Shown here piece by piece: positions 54,086 to 63,137 of a stretch of DNA of 64,000 nt (position 1 is the stretch's first letter; every line of letters begins with the position of its first letter). The stretch is from contig NZ_CP032099.1 of NCBI RefSeq assembly GCF_003544835.1, forward strand, positions 1,550,001 through 1,614,000. The letters are read 5' to 3'. The translations under genes and the position numbers were made by a program. The notes beneath the pieces were generated by a model, which made no database searches, had not been told where the DNA came from, and saw only the letters and a list, made by a program, of their open reading frames with translations. Source of the stretch: Aliarcobacter skirrowii CCUG 10374 (GTDB lineage Bacteria; Campylobacterota; Campylobacteria; Campylobacterales; Arcobacteraceae).

Positions 54086-56128
54086 CTATAAAGAGAGCAT
54101 AAATTCATCAAAACCAATAATATCAAAACTTATAAATTGATTGTTATATGCTTTATTTAAAAACTGTATTGCAGCATTTATATTTAAAGTTTGAATCAAC
54201 TGAATTGCTGTTAAAAAATCTGTATCGGTATCATTATAAAATGCTTTTATAAGTGTAATTTGAATAGAAGCCTCTTCTCTTCTTTTAGCTTCTAAATAAG
54301 ATGCAACAAGTAAATACATGGTAAATCTATTTTCAATATTGTATTCATTTTTTAATCTATTTAATATATTTATAGACTCATTAGCTTTACCTAAATATAG
54401 ACTTGAATAAGCATCAGTAAGCAAATATAAAGGTGAACTCTCTTTTGGTATATAAAAATCTGCTCTACTAAATATACCTAAAGCTTTTAAAATATCAATA
54501 TAGTAAAGTGAAGTTATTAAAGAGCTATTCAAAAAATTATTATTATATTTTAGTGGTATTGTATCTTGCATTCTTGAAAAATATTTATAATCATCTTCAT
54601 TTTTTGTTTGTTGAACTAATTTTAGTAAATATATAAAAGAGTCTTTTTCCCAATCTATCAAAAGAGGATGCTCAGCTACATATTCGTTATTTTCAAGCTT
54701 TTTTAGGAAATCTAAAGCTTTAAAAAATAGTGTAGTTTGCAAATATGGTTCCTCTTTATTTTCAAAGCTTATATCAACATAAATACTATATAGCTCTTTT
54801 GCAAAGTAGTTATACAATCCATCACTACTTTTTATTCTCTCTTTAATCAACTCTTTTTGCTTATCATCCATTGATTTTGAAACTTTATTTGATGTTATTA
54901 GATACATAACAGCATATAACTTATTACCTGGGCTTAATTTGTAAGCCTTTTCAAAATATTTATATGCATTTGATAAATCTTTAATTTGAGCGAAAGCTAG
55001 TGCTAAATTATAGTAGTTGTATGCTTTTGAGTTTTCATTTAACTCATTTTTTAATTGATCTATTCTTACAAAAGGGTCATTTCTAATAGCTTTTATAAAA
55101 TTTATATTGTAGTTAAACATAGCCTCAAGACTCTCTAGGCTACTTTTGTCTTTTGATACCATACCTTTTACAGTATCATACATTAACTCCTTTGAATCAG
55201 AGAAGACAAATGGTGCAAAATAGTACAAGTAATCTAATTTTCTCTCTTCATCAAATTTTAAAATAGATTTTAAATAATCGCTTGATGAGTATAAATCTTT
55301 ATTAAAATATATTTCAAAAGGTAAATTTATATGTACTTTATAATCACTTCCTCTTTTATTTATCTTCTCTAAAATCTCTTTTACAACATCTAATTTATTT
55401 AACTTTAAATTTACAAAAACACTAAACCAATATATCTCATCTAATCTATCTTCATCTTTTTGGGTATCAATTAATTTTTTTAAAATTATATCAGCTCGTA
55501 GTAGATTATTTTGTTTAATATAGACAAGAGCTTTTTTTAAATCAAGCGAATAACTCATAGCATTTAAAGCTCCTAAAGCATTATCATAATCTTTTACCAT
55601 TAAATATCTATTTGCAAGCTCTTCTAAAATAATATCTTTGATATTTAATATAATCTCACTTTGATTTTTTAGTTTATCACTATTTTGGAAAATGGTTACC
55701 AAATCTATCATATATTTATCATCTGAAGTAAGGGTAAAAAGATAGTAGCAAGAGGCTATAAAAGCATATGGTTCATTCAATAAGTTTGATTTTTTTGAGT
55801 ATATTTCAGAAAAAAGAGTTACTGCTTCCTCTTTTTTATTATCTTTTAAAAGTATTATTGCCATATTTAATAAAGATGGTATTTCATATACTACTTTTGT
55901 TTTCTCAAAAATATCATAAGCCTCTTTATATCTTTGTTTATTAAAAAGTAAAACTGCTTTATTAAACTCATTTGATACTTCTAACTCATCTAACTTATCA
56001 AGTTCAAAAATAATTTGTGGTTGTGATTTTAATATGTCGTTTGCATATAAAATATTACTTATTAATAAAATTGTAAGAAATATTTTATATATAAATTTAT
56101 TCAAAAAAAACATCTTAAATAATTGCAT
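54086..56128 (-). CDS. Periplasmic or membrane-anchored TPR-repeat protein of the flagellar cluster
   Basis: 680 residues. The hydrophobic KIFLTILLISNILYA (about 15-29) after a basic start is a signal peptide or anchor. The rest is helical with TPR pairs, for example FNKQRYKEAYDIFEKTKVVY (about 62-81) and NYYNLALAFAQIKDLSNAYKYFEKAYKLSP (about 375-404). It is similar in size and build to the TPR protein at 42755 but not evidently homologous. Two such large TPR proteins recall the PflA/PflB pair of the Campylobacter motor. It overlaps the coiled-coil gene by 14 bp. Confidence 0.6.
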   Translation of the reverse strand: MQLFKMFFLNKFIYKIFLTILLISNILYANDILKSQPQIIFELDKLDELEVSNEFNKAVLLFNKQRYKEAYDIFEKTKVVYEIPSLLNMAIILLKDNKKEEAVTLFSEIYSKKSNLLNEPYAFIASCYYLFTLTSDDKYMIDLVTIFQNSDKLKNQSEIILNIKDIILEELANRYLMVKDYDNALGALNAMSYSLDLKKALVYIKQNNLLRADIILKKLIDTQKDEDRLDEIYWFSVFVNLKLNKLDVVKEILEKINKRGSDYKVHINLPFEIYFNKDLYSSSDYLKSILKFDEERKLDYLYYFAPFVFSDSKELMYDTVKGMVSKDKSSLESLEAMFNYNINFIKAIRNDPFVRIDQLKNELNENSKAYNYYNLALAFAQIKDLSNAYKYFEKAYKLSPGNKLYAVMYLITSNKVSKSMDDKQKELIKERIKSSDGLYNYFAKELYSIYVDISFENKEEPYLQTTLFFKALDFLKKLENNEYVAEHPLLIDWEKDSFIYLLKLVQQTKNEDDYKYFSRMQDTIPLKYNNNFLNSSLITSLYYIDILKALGIFSRADFYIPKESSPLYLLTDAYSSLYLGKANESINILNRLKNEYNIENRFTMYLLVASYLEAKRREEASIQITLIKAFYNDTDTDFLTAIQLIQTLNINAAIQFLNKAYNNQFISFDIIGFDEFMLSL

Positions 56129-56441
56129 TTACTTGAGCAAATAGCTCTTCATTTCTTCTTTGAAGATCATTTATTCGATTTTTTAAAGTAATGTTTTCCA
56201 TTCTTAACTTCTGTAAATCATCTCTTGCTATATGAAGATTTTCCTGATTATTTTGTAAACTTTTTGTACCTATTTTAACCTGCTTTTCATATCTTTTTAT
56301 TAAAGCCTCTAGTTTTAAAACCTCTTCTTCTGTAAGGCTTTTTTCCTCTTTAATTTTAAAATACATAGTTTTGTATGTATGAGCTGTTGATAAAAAATAT
56401 AATAAAACTACAATTAAAACTGCAATTATGATAAAACTCAA
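56115..56441 (-). CDS. Small membrane-anchored coiled-coil protein
   Basis: 108 residues starting with TTG (AGGAAG 7 bp upstream). One N-terminal span (about 3-18, FIIIAVLIVVLLYFLS), then a continuous coiled coil (about 30-105) with heptads such as LQKLRMENITLKNRINDLQRRNEEL. No family recognised. It overlaps the TPR protein by 14 bp, so the two are probably made together and could interact. Confidence 0.6.
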   Translation of the reverse strand: MSFIIIAVLIVVLLYFLSTAHTYKTMYFKIKEEKSLTEEEVLKLEALIKRYEKQVKIGTKSLQNNQENLHIARDDLQKLRMENITLKNRINDLQRRNEELFAQVNAII

Positions 56442-56464
56442 AATAATCTTCCTACTTTTTAATT

Positions 56465-56496
56465 TTTTAGACTTAAGTTTTAACTTAAGTCTAAAA
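56465..56496. terminator. Strong hairpin after flgE1
   Basis: A perfect 13-bp stem TTTTAGACTTAAG against CTTAAGTCTAAAA, 6-nt loop, 9 bp after the flgE1 stop. The minus-strand 3' side continues with A, so it lacks a proper U-tract in the gene direction; it may be an attenuator, an mRNA stabiliser or a weak terminator. Confidence 0.5.
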
Positions 56497-56504
56497 TTTA
56501 CTAC

Positions 56505-59500
56505 TTATCTTTTTAGGTTAATCAGTGTACTTAATAGCTCATCTGAAGTTGTAATAGATTTTGCATTTGCTTCAAACGCTCTTTGAAATACCATTAAATT
56601 TACTAAGCTTTCACTTAAATCTGCTTTACTAATCTCCAATGCTTGTCCCATTACACCATCTGTGTTGTTATTATTTGTACTATAAATTACATTTCCAGAC
56701 TCTTGTGTTGCTTTGAAATTATTACCACCAACAGCCTCAAGTCCTCTATTGTTTGTAAATCTAGCAATTGAAACTTGCCCAACAGCATATTCAACTCCAC
56801 CATCAGTGATAGTTACCAATCCTGTACTATCAATTTTAAATGCACCAAATTTACTATCTGAAATATTTAAAAGGTCTAATCTTAATTGAAGACTCTCTTG
56901 AGTTGAAGTTTGATCAACTCTTGTTGTAATCTCCATAAACTCTCCACCTGCACCTTTGTTTCCAGAATAATCACTATTTACTTCTATAAATCCTTCTTTC
57001 AAATCCCATACAGGAACAGCTAAATCATTAATTGTTAAAGTAGGTAAAGTTCCAGCAAATCCTGTAAATCCTGAAGCACCTGCTTTCTCTCTTAATACCA
57101 CATCTCCTGCACTAAATACTACTTCATATCTATTTCTTAGATTTGGTTGTTTATCAAGCTCTGCTTGTAATTTTGTTGCTAAAGTTGCTTCTGTTTCTGA
57201 TTCACTAGAAGTTACTTTTATCTCTGTTCCCATAAGGTTTAATACAAACTCAGATCTTGATTTTGGTGCTGTAAAATCAATATCAAAAACTCTCTCTTCT
57301 GGTGTACCAGCATTATAAGATGGAGAAGCTACATAAACACCATTTGTAGCACTTATATTTAAATCTGTTGCTGTATTAGAAGTATCCACAACTCTTTTTT
57401 GAACTATACTAATTCCATCTGCTCCACTAGAAGTTGCTGTTACTAAACCAGCTAGTGCTGGATCATTTTGTATTTGAGCTAAAATTTGATTTCTAATATC
57501 AGCTTGAGTTCCTGTATATCCAACTCCTGTTGTATATGAGTATGCTGTACCATTTATTGAAATAGAGTATGTTGTAGAGTCAGCAACTGCACCAATAGTC
57601 AATGTCCCTTGCTCTAAAACTGTATTAGTTCCAGCATTTGAAGAAGGAGTAGATGTTGGTGGATTTGTACTTCCAACTGTAAGTCTTAAATCACCTTCAA
57701 TTCTCTCTCCATCAGCAGCTGTTACAGTAAAAATACCAGCATTCATAGGACTAATTACTAACTCTCTTCCTGGATTTGCAGCATTATATGTTGCAATATT
57801 TCCTGCGATTGCTGTATAAATAGCATTTTGATCTATTGGTGTTGTTGTTGTAAATGGTGTTGAAATAGTTGAGTTTCCTACTTTAATATCATAAGTATAT
57901 GTAGCTTCATTTACCAAAGCATTTAAATCAACTGTTGGATCAGTTGCTAATCTTGCATCAAACTCAACATCATAATTTTGTTCATTTGTTTCAATAACAA
58001 GATGACCATTTATATTTTTTGCAATCACATAATCACCTAATTGAGGACCTGAAGATGTTCTTGTATTGTTTATTGCATCTACTATACTATTTATATCTCC
58101 ACTCTCTACATTTCCAATTTCAATTGGAACAGCTTGTGGAGGAACAGCTCCATCATTTGGTACTGGAATTACATAACCTAAATCTTTATCAAAAATATTT
58201 ATACTAAATGAGAAAGTTTTATTATCAGCAGCTCCATATAAATCTTGAACTGAATAAACACTTCTTTGATTTCCAGTAACAAGTTTTGAAAGAGCATCTC
58301 TAGCATCTTCAAGTGCTTGTTTTCCAGTTCCTTGAGTTGCTGTTGCTGTTGTTTGGAAAGTTCCTTTTACTGAGAAGTTTGTATTTTCACCTGAATACTC
58401 TGCTACTTGAGATATTTTAAACTCTTTTCCAGGAATTAGACCCTTAATTTGAACAACTCCTCTTAACATATCAGCTAAGTTAGTGCTCTCCTCATACATT
58501 CCGTTTGGATTTAAAACATCACTTGTTGGATTTAATCTATCTTTTGCTAAATAGGCAACAACTCCTGACTCTTTATTAGATATTTGATCAGCCATTGCTT
58601 TATAAGTCTCTATTTTTCCAGCTAATCTATCATATTTTGCTATCTCTTGATCTTTTGCTGATCTTTCAGCTTCTGTAGCTGTTGGCATGATATCTATTTG
58701 AGATGGATCTTTTAAATCATAAAGTTCTCTTTCATTTATAGGCGATAAAGTAAGAGAGTTCCAAAGCTCTGATCTCCAATTTGGTGTTGTTTTTGTTACA
58801 ACAAATTTCTGAGTATATGTATTTCCATTTATAATAACTTCAATCATATCTCCTTCTTGCCCAATAATAGAAGTAGGAGGAGTTCCTGTTTTAAAGTTTA
58901 CTTGAGATATTTGTGCAGTTGAACCTTTTGATGGAACATTTGGATCTTCTTGATATTTTTGTAAGATTTGATTATAGTTTGAAAGTGCCATATCAATATC
59001 TTTTAATTTTGCTGCTTTTGTTTTACCACCAGCTCCACTAAATACAGTTACTGGATCTGATTTTGCTGTTTCATTATAATTTGTAGCTTTAGCAGCAATT
59101 GTTTCAATAAAATCTTTATGTCTTATTATTGAATTTCCCATAGTTTTGATATAGTCATCAGTAAATCTTGAAGCATTTTGATTTGTACTAACTACATCAT
59201 TTTTTTGATCTATTGAGCTCATAGCCCAACCTTGAATCTCAAATCCATCTGGGTTTTGTAAAGTTCCATTCTCTCCCATTCTGAAGTTTCCAGCTCTTGT
59301 ATAGAATGTCTCTGCAGTTCCAAGAGTATTTTTATTTATTACAGTGAAAAATCCATCACCTTGAAGTGCAACATCATAATCCACTCCAGTAACTTTTGAA
59401 CCACCTGTTACGAAAATCTTCTCTGCATCTTGAACATATGACCCTTTCCCAATTTGTCCTTGGTAAATTTGATCTGCAAAAGAGATTCTTCCCGCTTTAT

Positions 59501-59600
59501 AACCAACTGTATTAACGTTTGCTATATTATTTGATTCATTATCTAAAGCTTTTTGATGTGCTGATAATCCTGATATTCCAGTCCATAATGCGCCTATCAT
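56505..59600 (-). CDS. flgE: Flagellar hook protein FlgE, unusually long copy
   Basis: 1031 residues. The N-terminus WTGISGLSAHQKALDNESNNIANVNTVGYK-type rod/hook signature (about 6-35) and the C-terminal SLVNLMVFQRAFEANAKSITTSDELLSTLI helix (ends given) are conserved, while a Thr/Ser/Asn-rich central region of about 600 residues is surface-exposed in hooks. Enterobacterial FlgE is about 400 residues and Campylobacter FlgE about 860, so this is among the longest. It is exported by the type III system and has no signal peptide. It lies 93 bp after the second hook gene. Confidence 0.9.
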   Translation of the reverse strand: MIGALWTGISGLSAHQKALDNESNNIANVNTVGYKAGRISFADQIYQGQIGKGSYVQDAEKIFVTGGSKVTGVDYDVALQGDGFFTVINKNTLGTAETFYTRAGNFRMGENGTLQNPDGFEIQGWAMSSIDQKNDVVSTNQNASRFTDDYIKTMGNSIIRHKDFIETIAAKATNYNETAKSDPVTVFSGAGGKTKAAKLKDIDMALSNYNQILQKYQEDPNVPSKGSTAQISQVNFKTGTPPTSIIGQEGDMIEVIINGNTYTQKFVVTKTTPNWRSELWNSLTLSPINERELYDLKDPSQIDIMPTATEAERSAKDQEIAKYDRLAGKIETYKAMADQISNKESGVVAYLAKDRLNPTSDVLNPNGMYEESTNLADMLRGVVQIKGLIPGKEFKISQVAEYSGENTNFSVKGTFQTTATATQGTGKQALEDARDALSKLVTGNQRSVYSVQDLYGAADNKTFSFSINIFDKDLGYVIPVPNDGAVPPQAVPIEIGNVESGDINSIVDAINNTRTSSGPQLGDYVIAKNINGHLVIETNEQNYDVEFDARLATDPTVDLNALVNEATYTYDIKVGNSTISTPFTTTTPIDQNAIYTAIAGNIATYNAANPGRELVISPMNAGIFTVTAADGERIEGDLRLTVGSTNPPTSTPSSNAGTNTVLEQGTLTIGAVADSTTYSISINGTAYSYTTGVGYTGTQADIRNQILAQIQNDPALAGLVTATSSGADGISIVQKRVVDTSNTATDLNISATNGVYVASPSYNAGTPEERVFDIDFTAPKSRSEFVLNLMGTEIKVTSSESETEATLATKLQAELDKQPNLRNRYEVVFSAGDVVLREKAGASGFTGFAGTLPTLTINDLAVPVWDLKEGFIEVNSDYSGNKGAGGEFMEITTRVDQTSTQESLQLRLDLLNISDSKFGAFKIDSTGLVTITDGGVEYAVGQVSIARFTNNRGLEAVGGNNFKATQESGNVIYSTNNNNTDGVMGQALEISKADLSESLVNLMVFQRAFEANAKSITTSDELLSTLINLKR

Positions 59601-59693
59601 ATCTTATCCTTTATTTTTAAGGTAAATGAACATAAATGTTCATACTTCTATACAATATTTGTACAAAAGTATAAACACTTGAATTTATACTAT
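59601..59693. repeat. Cluster of inverted repeats between the two hook genes
   Basis: Three separate inverted repeats in 93 bp: TGAACAT/ATGTTCA with a 2-nt centre (59627-59642), TACAA/TTGTA (59651-59663) and AGTATAAA/TTTATACT with an 8-nt loop (59668-59691). The last begins directly after the flgE2 stop and may end that transcript; the first lies just 5' of the flgE1 ribosome-binding site (AAGGATAAG). Confidence 0.6.
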
Positions 59694-61373
59694 CTATCTT
59701 TTCATCTCAATTGCTGTTTTTAAAAACTCATCTGATGTTGTTATAGATTTTGAATTTGCTTCAAATGCTTTTTGATATACCATTAAAGAAGTTAAAGTTG
59801 AACCATAATCAATATTTGCTCTTTCAAGAGAGCCACCTCTTATTGTATTCATAGAGTCTGCGTTAAAAGCATCTCCACTATACTCAGTTGCTTTATATAA
59901 ATTTCCACCTTGTGCTTCTAAGCCTTGTTCATTTCTAAAAGCAACAGTGCTAAGTCTTCCAACTAAAAATTTATGACCACCATTTGTAGCATAAACAAAA
60001 CCATCATCACTTATTGATACATCAACTAAACTACTATCTGATATTCCAAGAGCAGCTAAATTTACACTAATATCACTAACTCCATAGCTTGTTAAATCCC
60101 CATAATTCATAACATTTGTTATCTCTAAAAATTGGGCATCAGCTCTTTGTAATGCATTCATTAAAGAGTTTTTAGCACTTTCAACCATTGCTAATCCACT
60201 ACCTTCAACTGCTTCTTGCATAGTATTTGGATTTAATTTCTCACTATTAGCCTCTATGTCACTAATTTTAAAAGCTTTACCTGAAACCAAATTTTCAATA
60301 TCTATCATTCCATTTTTTACACTTGCACTATAACCCGTTGTTGAGGATATTTTATTTGCTAACTCTTTTGTAGCATTTACAAGGGAATAAGCATCAACAT
60401 AATTTCTTATTTGATTATCTCTTCTTGTTTGAGCAACATCTTTTAAAGCTATCTCTTCGGGTGTTGTAACTGGCATATTATCTATATCTTCTTGAGATTG
60501 AATCTGATTTGGATCTGTAAGATTATATAAATTTCTGCCATCTTGGCTTAAAAAATCATATAACTCTTCCATCTTACTTTCATCTATATTAATATCTTTA
60601 TCAAATTCAACTTTATATGCTCTTCCATCTATATTAAAACTTAAAACATTGCCTTCACTTTTTAAATCCCATCTTTGCTTTGAAAAATCAATTTGAGAGA
60701 TTTGATTTTGTGAAGCTATGCTATTTTGTGATTGATTATTTTGATAAGAAGCTAATTTTTCACTGTAATTTACAATTAAAAGTTTTATATCATCTATTTT
60801 ATCTTGTGCTGTTTTAAAACCATCTGCATCTTTCTGTATAGAGTCATTTTTTGCACTACTTACATAATCTGTAGCTTTAGCATTTATATTATAAATTGTC
60901 CCATTTCCATCGCTTATATTTCTAGAAATAATACTTACTCCAAAATCATCTGTAAATATATTTAAATTAGGGTTTGTTGAGCTTGTTAATCTTTCTTGTG
61001 GAACAAGTCCTTGAATTTTATAATCTTCTTGCGTAACCAAAAATCCATCTTTTGCCTCTACTAAATTTCCAGCTCTTGTATATGAAATAGAATCATCTTG
61101 TCTATTTTTTACTACAAAAAAACCTTTTCCTTCAATAGCAACATCAACTCCAACTCCAGTTCCAACTATTTGACCTTGAGTAAAACTTTTTGAAATACTT
61201 TGAACCTGAACCCCTTTTCCAACACCACTTTGTGAATAAAGAAGATCTGAAAAACTTATCTCATCTTTTTTGTGTCCAACTGTATTTGCATTTCCTATAT
61301 TGTTAGATTCAATAGAAATTCCTTTATCTTGTTGCCAAATACCAGACATTCCATTCCATAATGAACCTATCAC
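59694..61373 (-). CDS. flgE: Flagellar hook protein FlgE, second copy
   Basis: 559 residues, a paralogue of the neighbouring hook gene. WNGMSGIWQQDKGISIESNNIGNANTVGHK at the N-terminus and SLMVYQKAFEANSKSITTSDEFLKTAIEMKR at the C-terminus (ends of the conserved helices) are clear, and GKGVQVQSISKSFTQGQIVGTGVGVDVAIEGKGFFVV is the D1 hook segment. The central part is much shorter than in the 1031-residue copy. It may be a FlgE variant or a hook-cap related protein. It is 13 bp after flgD. Confidence 0.85.
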   Translation of the reverse strand: MIGSLWNGMSGIWQQDKGISIESNNIGNANTVGHKKDEISFSDLLYSQSGVGKGVQVQSISKSFTQGQIVGTGVGVDVAIEGKGFFVVKNRQDDSISYTRAGNLVEAKDGFLVTQEDYKIQGLVPQERLTSSTNPNLNIFTDDFGVSIISRNISDGNGTIYNINAKATDYVSSAKNDSIQKDADGFKTAQDKIDDIKLLIVNYSEKLASYQNNQSQNSIASQNQISQIDFSKQRWDLKSEGNVLSFNIDGRAYKVEFDKDINIDESKMEELYDFLSQDGRNLYNLTDPNQIQSQEDIDNMPVTTPEEIALKDVAQTRRDNQIRNYVDAYSLVNATKELANKISSTTGYSASVKNGMIDIENLVSGKAFKISDIEANSEKLNPNTMQEAVEGSGLAMVESAKNSLMNALQRADAQFLEITNVMNYGDLTSYGVSDISVNLAALGISDSSLVDVSISDDGFVYATNGGHKFLVGRLSTVAFRNEQGLEAQGGNLYKATEYSGDAFNADSMNTIRGGSLERANIDYGSTLTSLMVYQKAFEANSKSITTSDEFLKTAIEMKR

Positions 61374-61386
61374 AAGAACCCCTTTT

Positions 61387-62061
61387 CTAGAAAATTTTAG
61401 TAATTGATGAGAATGGTATAGTTACACTCTCATCAGATAATACAATTTGAGTTTTACCACTTAAAACATAATCATGAGTAGAAACCTCTTCACCATTCTC
61501 ATCTTTAATTACAAGTTTGCCATCTTTTACTAAAGGTTTCCCCAAAGATTCTAAAACTATAGTTTGTCCTGTTTTATTTCCCTCATGATCATAAAGATTT
61601 CCTTCTTCATCATAATTTGCAGCTTTATACTCTTCACCATCTTTTAAAGCAATACCGTTATAAAGATACTGCCATTCACTAGCTTGCACCATAATCTCAC
61701 CATCAACTATCTCAATAGAATCAACAGCAAAAGCTCTTAAAGCTCCATCTTCATTTACACTTCCATTTTCAATATTTTTTCCAATAATTCCAGTTGCTGT
61801 TGAAAGTGAATTTTGATTAAATGCAGTTTGAATTGCTTGTAAAGATTTTATCATCTCCATATTTGCATTTAATGTACTCATTTGCATCTGAGTTGAAAGC
61901 ATTTTTGCTGAATCCATAGGCTTAGTAGGATCTTGAAGCTTTAACTCTTCAATCATAAGCTTTAAGAAATCATTTGTTGTTAGTTGATCATTTGTAATAC
62001 TTTGAGTATATTGGTTACCATAAGAATCTGTTGTACTATTTACTGTCATACCATCTGCCAT
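61387..62061 (-). CDS. flgD: Hook capping protein FlgD
   Basis: 224 residues. The N-terminal signature QLTTNDFLKLMIEELKLQDPTKPMDSAKMLSTQMQMS (ends given, about 24-60) is diagnostic of FlgD. The rest is a beta-rich region with acidic loops (NYDEEGNLYDHEGN). It acts as the scaffold for hook assembly and lies directly before the hook gene. Confidence 0.93.
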   Translation of the reverse strand: MADGMTVNSTTDSYGNQYTQSITNDQLTTNDFLKLMIEELKLQDPTKPMDSAKMLSTQMQMSTLNANMEMIKSLQAIQTAFNQNSLSTATGIIGKNIENGSVNEDGALRAFAVDSIEIVDGEIMVQASEWQYLYNGIALKDGEEYKAANYDEEGNLYDHEGNKTGQTIVLESLGKPLVKDGKLVIKDENGEEVSTHDYVLSGKTQIVLSDESVTIPFSSITKIF

Positions 62062-62073
62062 TTTAAGCTCCTT

Positions 62074-62361
62074 TTATATCATATGCTCTTCGAAGAAATA
62101 TCTTACAACATTATCTGAATCCATTGCATCTTGAACTCTAACTGCAAGCTTCTCATCCATAACGATTATATCACCTGTACCAATAATTCTTGAGTTTACA
62201 TAGATCTCACCACCGCTTCCAGCTGGTTTGTGAAGTGAGATAATATCACCTTCAGTCAACTTTAAAAATTCACCAATAGAGATATTTGTGTATCCTAGCA
62301 TAACATCTACAACTATCTCTGTATCAACTAGTAAATCATAAACTCTTTCACTTATTTCCAT
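62074..62361 (-). CDS. fliN: Flagellar switch protein FliN
   Basis: 95 residues consisting of a single SpoA domain. LLVDTEIVVDVMLGYTNISIGEFLKLTEGDIISL (about 10-43), the loop AGSGGEIYVN and the TGDIIVMDEKLAVRV segment are typical. It is distinct from the FliY at 52838. Its promoter is the extended -10 just upstream, so it begins a transcript containing flgD and the hook genes. Confidence 0.93.
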   Translation of the reverse strand: MEISERVYDLLVDTEIVVDVMLGYTNISIGEFLKLTEGDIISLHKPAGSGGEIYVNSRIIGTGDIIVMDEKLAVRVQDAMDSDNVVRYFFEEHMI

Positions 62362-62391
62362 TTTTATAATCTTTTTTTAAATTTGATAAAT

Positions 62392-62400
62392 ATTATATCA
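62392..62400 (-). promoter_or_regulatory. fliN-flgD-flgE promoter, extended -10
   Basis: Minus-strand TGATATAAT fits TG-n-TATAAT exactly, 31 bp before fliN. Like the one at 54060 it is sigma70-type, not sigma28 or sigma54. Confidence 0.6.
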
Positions 62401-62411
62401 CAAAAACTTTT

Positions 62412-63137
62412 TTATATTATTAAATCAAGTGATTCCAACATTGAAGATATTTTAGCTTCAATATTTCCATCAAAATTTCCAATATTACTAGCAATTACAA
62501 CACCACCAGCAACAACATTTATATCTTCAACTAACTCTATATAATTTTCAAGTTCAAGCTCTTTTTTCAAAACAATATAATCTTTTGGATTTAAATGAAT
62601 TCTTACTTTTGTAGCACCCTTAACTTTTTCTAAAAGTTGAGATATTGTCTGTTTTGCAATTTTTTCCGAATTTTGACTAAGTTCAATTCCAATAATTTTC
62701 TTTGCAATTGTAAGTGATGTTTTTAGCATCTTATTTTCAACTTGAGTTGCTGTTTTTTCAAAGAAAATTGCTTGTTCTTTTAAATCTTTTATTGCTTTTA
62801 CAACTTGAGAATCTAACTCTTTATTTTTAGATACAATATCTCCCTCAATTCCTAATATTTTTTGAGAAATTGCCTCTATTTTTTGAGCTAAAGATGAGAA
62901 TTCTGCAAAAATTGGTTCAATTTTATTCAAAACTTCACTATTGTCTATTATTGCTGGAACCTCTTTTACTAATTCTACTTTAAGATCTTTTTCTAAATCC
63001 TCTTTTTCATTTAAATTACTATCCAAATCTTTCTCATCTAAAGATTTACTTTTTTTAGAGAAACTATTTAGCTCAAATTTTTTTATATTATCGCTATTAC
63101 TTACTATTTTTGCACTTGCAAAGATACTATCTGCCAT
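62412..63137 (-). CDS. fliH: Flagellar export ATPase regulator FliH
   Basis: 241 residues. A charged N-terminus (about 1-60, Lys/Asp/Glu/Ser), a long coiled coil (about 70-135), and a C-terminal V-ATPase E-like domain with TSLTIAKKIIGIELSQNSEKIAKQTI (about 143-168), followed by VRIHLNPKDYIVLKKE and the ASNIGNFDGNIEAKISSML end. These fit FliH, which anchors FliI at the export gate. It overlaps the fliG stop by one base. Confidence 0.88.
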   Translation of the reverse strand: MADSIFASAKIVSNSDNIKKFELNSFSKKSKSLDEKDLDSNLNEKEDLEKDLKVELVKEVPAIIDNSEVLNKIEPIFAEFSSLAQKIEAISQKILGIEGDIVSKNKELDSQVVKAIKDLKEQAIFFEKTATQVENKMLKTSLTIAKKIIGIELSQNSEKIAKQTISQLLEKVKGATKVRIHLNPKDYIVLKKELELENYIELVEDINVVAGGVVIASNIGNFDGNIEAKISSMLESLDLII

